DNA of 15,120 nucleotides from assembly GCA_946413885.1 (NCBI GenBank), contig CAMKMK010000030.1, forward strand, positions 1 to 15,120, in the 5' to 3' direction. The position numbers and the translations under genes are program-made. Shown here piece by piece: positions 7,874 to 15,120 of this stretch. The DNA is from an uncultured Prevotellaceae bacterium. Its GTDB lineage: Bacteria > Bacteroidota > Bacteroidia > Bacteroidales > Bacteroidaceae. The notes beneath the pieces were generated by a model. The model did no database searches. It saw nothing but the letters and a program-made list of their open reading frames with translations, and was not told the origin of the DNA. Position 1 is the first letter of the stretch. The number at the start of each line of letters is the position of its first letter.

Positions 7874-8971
7874 ATGAGGCATTTTAGATTTTCTTTTGTC
7901 TTGGTTGTTTTGCTGAGCAATGTATCCTTCGCTCAGACTCCCAAGGATGTGAAATATGTTTTCACGGAGGCTACTGATTTGACGATGCTTGGTCAGTTTT
8001 TCCCTGAGAATCCCGTTCCTTATCAACGTGTGGACACGATACGATTCACAGGTTTCACGAAGAGCGAAAACAATCAGGTGCGTTTTAGCGTAGGTATGAC
8101 TTGTGCCTTTCGCACCAATTCTACCGTCATTTCTGTAAAAACCTCGTATGGTTCCGTAAATTTTCCCAATAACACGAATGGACATGCTGCCCGTGGATTC
8201 GACCTTTATATCCGCAAGGATGGCAAATGGTTGTTTGCCAATTCAGCTGTAGCCCCAGACAAGGATTTAGGGCGTAACCAGGTTGTGCTCAACAATATGG
8301 ATAACTCAGAAAAGGAGTGCTTGCTCTATTTCCCGCTTCAGAGTGAGGAGTACAGCGTGCAGATAGGAGTGCAGGAAGGCAGTCACATTGAGCCTCTCCA
8401 GAATCCTTTCCGCCATCGCATCGCTTTCTTTGGCAGCAGCTTTACTCATGGCAGCAGCACTTCCCGTCCAGGTATGTGCTATCCCTCCCAGTTCAGCCGT
8501 GCGACTGGATACCAGGTTCTCAATCTGGGATGTGCAGGCAATTGCAAGCTTCAATCCTATTTCTGCGATGTCCTTTGTGCCACCCAAGCTGATGCCTTTG
8601 TTTTCGACACTTTCTCCAATCCAAGCATTCCAGAGATTCGAGACAGATTGTTTCCTTTTATTGAGAAACTCCAGAAGGCTCATCCTGGCAAGCCATTAAT
8701 CTTTCAACGTACCATCTACCGCGAATATCGCAATTTCAGCCTGGCGAATCAGAAAAACGAGCAATCTCGCCAAGACTTTGTGGACAGCATCATGAAAGTA
8801 GCGGTCAAGCGCTATGATGATGTTTACTATATCCGCAAGACAAATGCTACTTCACCTACCCATGAAACAAGCGTGGATGGCGTTCATCCTGGAGACTACG
8901 GCTATACGCTTTGGGCTGAGTCTATCATCAAGCCTGTGACCAGAATCCTACGTAAATATGGTTTGAAATAA
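7874..8971 (+). CDS. Secreted SGNH/GDSL-family esterase with N-terminal beta domain
   Basis: This is a serine esterase, probably removing acetyl or similar groups from a carbohydrate outside the cytoplasm. Residues 1-20 form a signal peptide (FSFVLVVLLSNVSFA, then Q21). Residues 25-175 look like the beta-sandwich that precedes the hydrolase domain in the SGNH_hydro_3-type group. The hydrolase region shows block I FFGSSFTHG (185-193, likely nucleophile S189 of GSS), block II LGCAGN (218-223), a block III-like FSNPS with N249, and block V DGVHP with D335 and H338. All four SGNH positions therefore look present, although block III is not the textbook GxND. It lies directly downstream of a membrane acyltransferase and a repeat array, and 27 bases before the eIF1-like gene. 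The substrate is unknown; acetyl-xylan-like or acyl-glycan esters are plausible. Confidence 0.83.
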   Translation: MRHFRFSFVLVVLLSNVSFAQTPKDVKYVFTEATDLTMLGQFFPENPVPYQRVDTIRFTGFTKSENNQVRFSVGMTCAFRTNSTVISVKTSYGSVNFPNNTNGHAARGFDLYIRKDGKWLFANSAVAPDKDLGRNQVVLNNMDNSEKECLLYFPLQSEEYSVQIGVQEGSHIEPLQNPFRHRIAFFGSSFTHGSSTSRPGMCYPSQFSRATGYQVLNLGCAGNCKLQSYFCDVLCATQADAFVFDTFSNPSIPEIRDRLFPFIEKLQKAHPGKPLIFQRTIYREYRNFSLANQKNEQSRQDFVDSIMKVAVKRYDDVYYIRKTNATSPTHETSVDGVHPGDYGYTLWAESIIKPVTRILRKYGLK

Positions 8972-8998
8972 TTCTTACAGTTATATGGAGTAAAGGAT

Positions 8999-9337
8999 AT
9001 GGCGAACAACGATTGGAAACGTCGATTGGGTATGGTTTATAGTACTAATCTTGATTTCAACTTTATTGAGGAAAGTTCAGATCAGCCTTCCACCTTACCC
9101 AAGCAACAACAGAAACTTCGCGTCAGTATGGAGCGTGCTGGAAGAGGAGGAAAGACGGTTACTCTCGTTCGTGGTTTCGTGGGTTCAGATGAAGATTTGA
9201 TTGCGTTGGGGAGAATGCTTAAGCAGAAGTGTGGAGTGGGAGGTTCCGTAAAGGATGGCGAGATTATCATCCAAGGTGATCTGCGGTCTCGCATCGTAGA
9301 ACTTCTTCATGCGGAGGGATATAATCAGGCAAAGTAA
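8999..9337 (+). CDS. eIF1/SUI1-family translation factor (YciH-like)
   Basis: This is a small SUI1-domain protein, the bacterial counterpart of eukaryotic eIF1. YciH-type proteins are thought to affect start-codon selection or translation under stress; their bacterial role is not firmly established. The domain covers about residues 38-110: RGGKTVTLVRGF (49-60), LKQKCGVGG (74-82) and DGEIIIQGD (86-94) are its conserved parts, including the GKTVT and CGxGG turns. Residues 1-37 form a polar, probably flexible leader. At 112 residues it is normal in length. It has no signal peptide, so it acts in the cytoplasm, unlike its exported neighbours. The gaps are 27 bases upstream and 22 downstream, so it is probably cotranscribed with the two esterase genes. 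The family call is secure. Confidence 0.92.
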   Translation: MANNDWKRRLGMVYSTNLDFNFIEESSDQPSTLPKQQQKLRVSMERAGRGGKTVTLVRGFVGSDEDLIALGRMLKQKCGVGGSVKDGEIIIQGDLRSRIVELLHAEGYNQAK

Positions 9338-9359
9338 AAATCTTTTATAAATATATCTT

Positions 9360-10226
9360 ATGAAGGTTAGAATTTTCCCCATCTTAGTATTTCTTTTAAG
9401 CTTGAGTTCTGGCACTTTAAATGCCCGTGAGTACATTCGTGATAGTCTCAAGGTGGATGGGCAGTATCGTGTCTTCCGTCTATATCTCCCCCAAGGACTT
9501 CCTCAGGATGCCCCATTACTTTTCATGTTACATGGATATAGTAGTCCTGGTGAGGTGAATGATCTGGCATGTCAAACTGCCGATAAGCATAAGTTTGCGG
9601 TCTGTATTCCTCTTGGTCTTAAAGACCCAACAGGGAAACATAGTTGGAATGTGGGGTATCCAATGCAGGATGGGTGGAAGGTTGATGACGTGAAGACAAT
9701 GTGTCGAATGGCCCGTTATGTCCAGAAAAAGTATCATCTTAGTGCCAAGAATACTTTCTTGTCAGGAATGTCGAATGGGGGTGAGATGTGTTATCTTTTA
9801 GCTTATTCTGACCAGAAAGTCTTTAAGGCATTTGGCTCCATTGCAGGTCTTACCATGCGTTGGATATATAAGGAACGCAGGATTCCTCGTCCCATTCCCT
9901 TTTTGGAGATTCATGGTACCAGTGATAAGACTTCCATTTGGGAAGGCGATCCAGATAACAAAGGTGGATGGAATCCCTATATTGCTGTTCCGATGGCGGT
10001 TTATGCTGTAGCTGTTGCCGATCGTTGTGAAATAGAGGAACGCGATACGATAGTTTACGAACAAACTCGCAAACACCGTCCTATCATTCGTCATAAATAT
10101 CTGCGTGGTGACCAAGGAACAGAGGTTTGGCTTTACGAGGTAACTGATGCGCCTCATTGCTGGTTCACAGATGACATGGATACTGGAGAAGTCTTATGGG
10201 AGTTCTTTAGCAAATATCTGGAATGA
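9360..10226 (+). CDS. Secreted alpha/beta-hydrolase esterase, LpqC / polyhydroxybutyrate-depolymerase-like (CE1-type)
   Basis: This is an exported serine esterase of the group holding PHB depolymerases, LpqC and feruloyl or acetyl-xylan esterases. Given the neighbours, a plant or glycan ester is more likely than PHB (inference). Residues 1-22 are a signal peptide (ILVFLLSLSSGTLNA). The fold starts with YRVFRLYLPQG, an oxyanion-side HG at 58-59 (LHGYSSPG), and the nucleophile elbow G136-M-S138-N-G140 followed by GEMCY. EIHGTSD supplies D189 and DAPHCW supplies H266, completing a Ser-Asp-His triad. Its 288 residues are usual for a single-domain member, with no binding module. It sits 22 bases after the eIF1-like gene and 45 bases before the oxidoreductase. 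No separate promoter is evident in those gaps. Confidence 0.83.
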   Translation: MKVRIFPILVFLLSLSSGTLNAREYIRDSLKVDGQYRVFRLYLPQGLPQDAPLLFMLHGYSSPGEVNDLACQTADKHKFAVCIPLGLKDPTGKHSWNVGYPMQDGWKVDDVKTMCRMARYVQKKYHLSAKNTFLSGMSNGGEMCYLLAYSDQKVFKAFGSIAGLTMRWIYKERRIPRPIPFLEIHGTSDKTSIWEGDPDNKGGWNPYIAVPMAVYAVAVADRCEIEERDTIVYEQTRKHRPIIRHKYLRGDQGTEVWLYEVTDAPHCWFTDDMDTGEVLWEFFSKYLE

Positions 10227-10271
10227 ATTTATTATCAAACAATTACATATTAATCCTAAAAAAGAAAAAGT

Positions 10272-11582
10272 ATGACACGAAGAGATTTTATTGAGAAGAG
10301 CGCTGCCCTTAGTGCAGGCCTTACTTTAAGTCCCCTCATGATCCGTGCTGCTGCGAAACCTGTAGGTGCAAACGACAAGATCCATGTAGGTTTGATAGGT
10401 TGCAATGGAATGGGATTCTCTGATTTGCAATCGTTTCTTCGCAATCCTGAAGTAGATTGCATAGCCCTTAGTGATATCGATCAAGGAGTTTTGGATCGTA
10501 GGGCTGCTGATGCTGAAAAAATTCAAGGGAAGAAAGTCGCTCATCTATACAAGGATTGGCGTAAACTCATCGACAACAAGGATGTTGACGTTGTTATTAT
10601 CGGTACGCCTGATCATTGGCATTGTCTTCAGTTGGTAGCAGCTTGCCAAGCAGGTAAGGATGTCTATTGCGAGAAACCCTTGGGCAATAGTATCGAAGAA
10701 TGCAACATTATGGTTCGTGCTGCTGAGAAATACAAGCGCGTTGTGCAGGTAGGACAATGGCAACGCAGCGATCCTCATTGGCAGGATGCCATGAATTTTG
10801 TTCATAGCGGCAAGCTGGGTAAGATTCGTACCGTTCGCGTCTTCTCTTATCAAGGATGGTGCCCATCTATTCCGGTTAAACCCGACGAGGCAGTTCCAGA
10901 GGGAGTAGATTATGACATGTGGCTTGGTCCTGCTCCGAAGCGTCCCTTCAACCGTAATCGTTTCCATTTCACTTTCCGTTGGTTCTGGGATTATGCTGGT
11001 GGCTTGATGACCGACTGGGGAGTTCATCTGCTCGATTATGCCCTTTATGGAATGAATGTCACTGCTCCCAACAGCATCATGGCATCGGGTGGTAAGTTTG
11101 GTTATCCTGATGATGCATGTGAGACTCCTGATCTTTTGCAGACCATCTATACCTTCAATGACTTCACCGTTATGTGGGATCATGCTATTGGTATCGATGA
11201 TGGTGGATACAAGCGTTCTCATGGTTTAGGATTTGTTGGTGAGAATGGAACCCTTGTCATTGATCGTGGTGGATGGGAAGTTATTCCTGAGCGTGTGAGT
11301 GGCAAAGAGCGTATGGAGCCTGTTGCTCTTCAGAAATCATACGGTGAAGGTGGTCTCAATCTCCACGTGAAGAATCATCTGGCTTGTATCAAGGATCGCA
11401 ACTTCAATTGCAATGCCAGCATCCAGATAGGTGCCCACATTGCCAAGTTCGCTCATTTGGGTAACATCGCTTATCGCACAGGCAAGAAACTCACATGGGA
11501 TGGTAAGACCTTCCATGATGCAGAAGCTGATGCCTATCTGTGCAAGACTTATCGAGAGCCTTGGAAGTTACCTAAGGTATAG
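10272..11582 (+). CDS. Tat-exported Gfo/Idh/MocA family oxidoreductase
   Basis: This is an NAD(P)-dependent sugar or polyol dehydrogenase-type protein, exported already folded. The N-terminus TRRDFIEKSAAL, with the twin arginine at residues 3-4, is a Tat signal, and the mature part starts near residue 28. The Rossmann motif GLIGCNGMG is at 40-48, followed by the acidic D68-I-D70 after the second strand. TPDHWH (112-117) and CEKPLG (133-138), holding the family's EKP motif, are present. The C-terminal domain carries GGLMTDWGVHLLD with D248, H252 and D255, the usual catalytic-site region. Its 436 residues are typical of Bacteroidetes Tat-dependent members. In some exported relatives the cofactor stays bound and the enzyme acts on glycosides. 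The leader just before the ATG is A-rich (AAAAAAGAAAAAG), as expected for weak-Shine-Dalgarno Bacteroidetes. The actual sugar substrate is unknown. Confidence 0.9.
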   Translation: MTRRDFIEKSAALSAGLTLSPLMIRAAAKPVGANDKIHVGLIGCNGMGFSDLQSFLRNPEVDCIALSDIDQGVLDRRAADAEKIQGKKVAHLYKDWRKLIDNKDVDVVIIGTPDHWHCLQLVAACQAGKDVYCEKPLGNSIEECNIMVRAAEKYKRVVQVGQWQRSDPHWQDAMNFVHSGKLGKIRTVRVFSYQGWCPSIPVKPDEAVPEGVDYDMWLGPAPKRPFNRNRFHFTFRWFWDYAGGLMTDWGVHLLDYALYGMNVTAPNSIMASGGKFGYPDDACETPDLLQTIYTFNDFTVMWDHAIGIDDGGYKRSHGLGFVGENGTLVIDRGGWEVIPERVSGKERMEPVALQKSYGEGGLNLHVKNHLACIKDRNFNCNASIQIGAHIAKFAHLGNIAYRTGKKLTWDGKTFHDAEADAYLCKTYREPWKLPKV

Positions 11583-11597
11583 TCCTTTCCTTTCTCT

Positions 11598-12020
11598 ATG
11601 TTGAGACTTCGAAGGGTAAACCATATAGCCATTATATGCTCTGATTATCAGGTATCTTTAGGATTCTATTGCAGAGTCCTGGGATGCCGGATAATCAGTG
11701 AGGAATACCGTGCCGATCGTCGTTCGATGATGACAAAACTTTCTCTTAATGGAGAGTATTTCATCGAGCTTTTCACCTTCCCTGATTCACCTGTTCGCCC
11801 TTCCTATCCTGAGGCTTGTGGCCTCCGTCATCTCGCTTTCACGGTCGACGATATGGCCCAAACGATTCAAGAGTTAGAGCGTATGGGGGTTCCTCATGAA
11901 CCTGTCCGCACTGCCCCTAATGGGGAACAATGCTGTTTTATACACGATCCTGATGGGCTTCCCATCGAATTTGTCTCCATTCAACCGCTTTCCAATTCGA
12001 TTGGTCCTTTCTACGCGTGA
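11598..12020 (+). CDS. VOC-family metalloprotein, glyoxalase I-like (YaeR type)
   Basis: This is a small cytosolic vicinal-oxygen-chelate protein related to lactoylglutathione lyase. The two beta-alpha-beta-beta-beta halves are clear: the first begins VNHIAIICSDYQVSLGFY and the second LRHLAFTVDD. All four predicted metal ligands are present: H9, E57 (FIELF), H78 (LRHLAF) and E124 (PIEFV), so it should bind a divalent metal and may be catalytically competent. At 140 residues it matches the short YaeR-like group, which lacks a firm physiological substrate; methylglyoxal-type detoxification is only the family default. It has no export signal. The start lies 15 bases after the oxidoreductase stop, so it probably ends the plus-strand transcript. 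It converges with the DUF5107 gene. Confidence 0.88.
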   Translation: MLRLRRVNHIAIICSDYQVSLGFYCRVLGCRIISEEYRADRRSMMTKLSLNGEYFIELFTFPDSPVRPSYPEACGLRHLAFTVDDMAQTIQELERMGVPHEPVRTAPNGEQCCFIHDPDGLPIEFVSIQPLSNSIGPFYA

Positions 12021-12032
12021 TATTGTTTCACG
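12016..12032. terminator. Weak candidate bidirectional terminator hairpin
   Basis: CGTGA (12016-12020) and TCACG (12028-12032) form a 5-base-pair stem with a 7-base loop, placed at the meeting point of two convergent genes. The stem is short, overlaps the VOC stop codon and lacks a clear T-tract on either strand, so it may be chance. Confidence 0.2.
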
Positions 12033-12059
12033 AGTCAGCGGATTTAATAGATGGAAAGT

Positions 12060-15000
12060 TTATAGACGGGCATCGATGAGTGTACGGAACTGCTGAATGC
12101 CTTGATGGTTATTGTCGAGACCTTCCACTTCTGCAAGATATTTGAGTCCCTTTTCCTTATCGCCTAAACCGTAATATCCTAGTGCAAGCATATATTTGCA
12201 ATGGATCAGGTTCTTCGTGTCAAGTGAATCCTCCCAGATGAGGAGATCGGGTAGGGATACGGCGAAATAGTCCATTATCACTTTATCGAAGACATGCTGT
12301 TTACCGTAGTTGATGAGTTTGTAGAAACGTCCATGAGCTTCATCTCTTCGCCCTAATTTATAGAGTGCGAGGCCCTGATAAAAGATCTTGTCGGGTTTGG
12401 CATCATTGTAATACATTGCGGCAGCTGGCTCTTGAGGTCCCTTCGTTGCCTCTTCCCAACACTCTCTGGCCTTTTCCTTCTGACCAAGCGCATCGTAAGC
12501 GATACCCAGAAGATAGTGGAAGTCATTCTCTTGGGCGCCATAGAGTTTCCCTTCGCCTAAATGATGCGGATATTCGAGGCATTGGTTCAGCATCATGACA
12601 GCTTCCTCATATCTCTTGCTGACAATAGCCTTCTTCGCCAGTTCTACTCTACAGATCTGATATTGTGCTGGCACCTTGCCTTCACCGCCTTCCCAGGGAT
12701 GGAAGATGTGATTGTCGAGTTTCCTCATGGCTTCTTCGTGACGCCCTACCTGATTGAGTAGCGTAATCTCTTCCAGCACAAGGTCATCGCGACGCAGAAT
12801 CAGCTGAGGATAGTTCTCCAGGAAGGCCAGACGTTCAGCATGAGATTTGTGCAGACGCTTGTAAAGTTGGTCAAGTTCCATGAGCACGCGCTCGTCGTCC
12901 TCGTTGAGATGGAAGGCTCGCTCCATGTACTCCAGGGCTTCTTCTTGTCGATTCTGCTTGTTGAAACGGCCTAAGGCGAGGTTACGCCAGACGGTGGGGA
13001 AGGCTGGGTCAAGCTTGGCAGATAGCTCCCAGTTCTCGATAGCGAGGTCGTATTGGCGGGCAGCGTAATAGAGGCAGCCAAGATAATAAGGAGCTTTTGC
13101 GCCGTTGGGATGCTGTTTCTTAGCCATTTCGAGAGTGATGACATCCTCTGGGCGGTTGGGGAAGCAATAGGCGGAGTCTGCCTTCTCTGCCTCGTCGTAA
13201 CGGCCTAAGTAATAATACGTCATGGGTGAAGTGGCTTTCTGTTCGATAGCCAGCTTCCAGATAGCCTGAGCCTCGGAATGGAGGCCTGCAGCATCGTAGT
13301 CGAGAGCCACCTCGTCATAGTTCTTGCTGAGTCCCTGTAGCATTTCTGTCATCTCGTCAAGCAGAACCTGATTGCCGGTTAACAGATACTGCTCGTAACG
13401 GCACCCGTAGTTGAAGAGATCGATTTTCAGAGCCTCCTCGCACACGTTGAGCGCATCTTCTTTCTTGCCCATCAGGCGCAGGATAGCGGCTTTCAGCGCA
13501 CGAGCCTTGTGGTTGTGCCAGTTGTTGCTCAGGCATCGTTCTATCTCGTCGAGCGCATCGTCAAGACGGCCTTGCATCATACTGATCTTGGTAGCCTCGA
13601 AATAGCCTGCATCAGCCCATGCCTTGCTCCAGGTGGCTTTCCAGAAAAGTTCGTATGCCTCATGATGTTGCCCCTGATACTTCAAAGCGAGGGCGAGGTT
13701 GTAGATGGGTTCGCTATCGTATGGATTGGGATTTCGCTTGGTGATGAGCTTCACGGCCTTGCGCAGATATCCCTCAGCGAGAGCGAAACGACCCTTGCGA
13801 ATGTACCAAAGGCCCAACGCATTCAGGCAACGGATATCGTTGAGATCACGGCGCAGAGCTTCCTCGTAATAGTCTATTGGACTCCATGTGGCGTGACGAT
13901 ATTGTTCCAGATGCTGACCTGTGAGGAAGAGTTGTTCGTTGGTTTTTACCTGTTCAGGCAACAGGGCAGACTCAGCACTTTCAGGGATGGGACGAATCTC
14001 GTCACTCTCGGCATGCCAACAAATTACCTGACGCTCTTGGGCATAGAGGCGCTTGAAAATCTTGAGATTCAACTCATTGAACCTTGCTCCTTGGGTATCC
14101 AGGGTTTCTACGAGGACTTCCTCAGGGGTGAGGGTTTTCTGGGCATCATAAAGGACATCACCCTTATCCGTTACCAATACGATACGCACATCCTGTTGAT
14201 TGGTGGCGAAAATCTTGAATTCGGCCTTCCCTTCGCCAACCTCGTTGATGTTCATCACGAGATCCTTCGAGGCTTCCTTCACGACGCCCAGTTCACGATA
14301 AGGCATGAAGTACTGCACGAAAGTCTTTTCCTCGTAAGGCATCAGCCAGGAGAAGTCGGGTTGGTTCTCTGTATAGACTCCTGCCATCAACTCGATATAG
14401 GGACGGAAGCCCTTGCGATCGATGTGCCACTTTTTTGCCTCCTCAGGAGTAGTCTCGTCCGTGAGATTGCGGTCCCATGCACGACCAAAGTCACCATTTC
14501 CCCAGGTCCATTGCTTCTTTCCTGGCGAGAAATGATGGCTGGCAACGTGTAGCATCCCTGCCTGGGTATCGTTCTCATAGCCGCCTTCGAAATTGAAGCG
14601 GGAGTTCACGCCCATATATGAGGTAGGAACGAAGATGTTGCGGTAGTTCGAGATATCCACACCAGCCGAGTAGTCCATCTTATAATAGGTACCTGTGGCG
14701 ATGGGGAAGCTGCTGACGGCACGCTTTCCATGATCGAATACGGCATGAATGTCTGGCGGGAACACACTTTGGTACTGGTTATTCACCTCCACAGCCGGAT
14801 TGGCCCACCACAGGAAGGTTTGAGGCACATCTGTGCGGTTGTAGAGCCGCCCCTTGATCTCTAAGTAGGCGCAACCAGGACGAAGCGTGAAGCCTGCCAT
14901 TCCTTTCTGGTGGAACATCTTTTCCATTTCGCTTATCCAAACGGTGACTGAGCCGTCTTCACTCTCTTCGATGGCGCAATCAGCAGGCATGTAGGTGGAG

Positions 15001-15120
15001 GGACGATGATGCTGGGGCCAGTTGAACTCAATGCCTCCTGAGATCCAGGGGCCTGCGAGTCCCACCAAGGCTGGTTTTATCACGTGATTGTAGTAAACGA
15101 AATGACGTTGCTTGATCTTG
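12060..15120 (-). CDS. DUF5107 domain protein with C-terminal TPR repeats (5' end cut by the window edge)
   Basis: At least 1,019 codons are visible. The reading frame is open through the right edge: codons upstream of the GTG at 15083 read KIKQRHFVYYNH and lead straight into VIKPALVGLAGPW. That GTG is therefore an internal valine, and the true start lies outside the window. The N-terminal part, about 300 residues with GGIEFNWPQHHRPS and many aromatic beta strands, is a DUF5107 domain of unknown function; its appearance suggests a galactose-mutarotase-like beta-sandwich. From about residue 400 the protein is a long helical array of TPR units (NALGLWYIRKGRFALAEGYL, APYYLGCLYYAARQYDLAIE and others), which usually bind proteins. 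Sampled stretches are richer in G+C than the left operon. It converges with the VOC gene across 39 bases. Whether it is exported cannot be seen. A role in sugar metabolism is only suggested by context. Confidence 0.85.
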   Translation of the reverse strand, partial: KIKQRHFVYYNHVIKPALVGLAGPWISGGIEFNWPQHHRPSTYMPADCAIEESEDGSVTVWISEMEKMFHQKGMAGFTLRPGCAYLEIKGRLYNRTDVPQTFLWWANPAVEVNNQYQSVFPPDIHAVFDHGKRAVSSFPIATGTYYKMDYSAGVDISNYRNIFVPTSYMGVNSRFNFEGGYENDTQAGMLHVASHHFSPGKKQWTWGNGDFGRAWDRNLTDETTPEEAKKWHIDRKGFRPYIELMAGVYTENQPDFSWLMPYEEKTFVQYFMPYRELGVVKEASKDLVMNINEVGEGKAEFKIFATNQQDVRIVLVTDKGDVLYDAQKTLTPEEVLVETLDTQGARFNELNLKIFKRLYAQERQVICWHAESDEIRPIPESAESALLPEQVKTNEQLFLTGQHLEQYRHATWSPIDYYEEALRRDLNDIRCLNALGLWYIRKGRFALAEGYLRKAVKLITKRNPNPYDSEPIYNLALALKYQGQHHEAYELFWKATWSKAWADAGYFEATKISMMQGRLDDALDEIERCLSNNWHNHKARALKAAILRLMGKKEDALNVCEEALKIDLFNYGCRYEQYLLTGNQVLLDEMTEMLQGLSKNYDEVALDYDAAGLHSEAQAIWKLAIEQKATSPMTYYYLGRYDEAEKADSAYCFPNRPEDVITLEMAKKQHPNGAKAPYYLGCLYYAARQYDLAIENWELSAKLDPAFPTVWRNLALGRFNKQNRQEEALEYMERAFHLNEDDERVLMELDQLYKRLHKSHAERLAFLENYPQLILRRDDLVLEEITLLNQVGRHEEAMRKLDNHIFHPWEGGEGKVPAQYQICRVELAKKAIVSKRYEEAVMMLNQCLEYPHHLGEGKLYGAQENDFHYLLGIAYDALGQKEKARECWEEATKGPQEPAAAMYYNDAKPDKIFYQGLALYKLGRRDEAHGRFYKLINYGKQHVFDKVIMDYFAVSLPDLLIWEDSLDTKNLIHCKYMLALGYYGLGDKEKGLKYLAEVEGLDNNHQGIQQFRTLIDARL

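Noticed and set aside
7465..7920. A 151-codon open frame on the minus strand across the end of the acyltransferase gene and the repeat array.
   Set aside because: It overlaps a well-supported gene on the other strand, shows no recognisable domain, and is open partly because it crosses the repeats. I treat it as spurious.
75..12020. The whole region as a classical polysaccharide utilisation locus.
   Set aside because: There is no SusC/SusD pair, hybrid two-component regulator or ECF sigma/anti-sigma pair within the window. Only the enzyme content is suggestive.
13509..14552. A 347-codon open frame on the plus strand opposite the DUF5107/TPR gene.
   Set aside because: It is antisense to a strongly supported protein and its translation has no recognisable family features. 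Long antisense frames are common in such codon-biased genes.
15081..15083. GTG at 15083 as the start codon of the DUF5107 protein.
   Set aside because: In-frame sequence upstream is open to the window edge and reads as part of the conserved domain, so the codon is most likely internal.

Overview
The window looks like chromosomal DNA of a gut or rumen-type Bacteroidales (Prevotella/Segatella or Bacteroides-like). The grounds are a DUF5009-type membrane acyltransferase, a DUF5107/TPR protein, a Tat-exported Gfo/Idh/MocA protein, a secreted glycosidase ending in the YDLQGRR...PGIY tail common in Prevotella proteins, promoter-like TAnnTTTG/GATATTTG boxes, and A-rich rather than Shine-Dalgarno leaders. 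No rRNA, tRNA, insertion sequence, phage gene or CRISPR array was seen, and no stretch above 300 bases lacks a gene.

Layout. (1) Bases 75-6490, minus strand: a three-gene operon read leftwards, made of an ADP-ribosylglycohydrolase-fold lipoprotein, a calcineurin-like metallophosphoesterase (joined by a 1-base TAATG stop/start overlap) and, after 24 bases, a large multidomain secreted glycosidase. All three carry export signals. (2) Bases 6491-6648: a divergent promoter region. (3) Bases 6649-12020, plus strand: six genes in one direction with short gaps. They are a DUF5009/HGSNAT-like membrane acyltransferase, a secreted SGNH esterase, an eIF1/SUI1-type translation factor, a secreted CE1/LpqC-like esterase, a Tat-exported Gfo/Idh/MocA oxidoreductase and a VOC (glyoxalase-like) metalloprotein. 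The gap between the first two is filled by four 22-base repeats with exact period. (4) Bases 12060-15120, minus strand: a DUF5107 plus TPR protein that runs off the right edge and converges on the VOC gene.

How it may work together. The content is mostly extracytoplasmic: glycosidase, phosphoesterase, ADP-ribosyl-type hydrolase, two esterases, a membrane acyltransferase and an exported dehydrogenase. This suggests accessory glycan or glycoconjugate breakdown. No SusC/SusD pair and no dedicated regulator is inside the window, so it is not a complete polysaccharide utilisation locus as seen. The most unusual items are the 22-base repeat array, the all-exported hydrolase trio, a duplicated beta-module in the glycosidase, and a translation-factor gene placed among carbohydrate genes. 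I did not find convincing evidence of a wholly new system.
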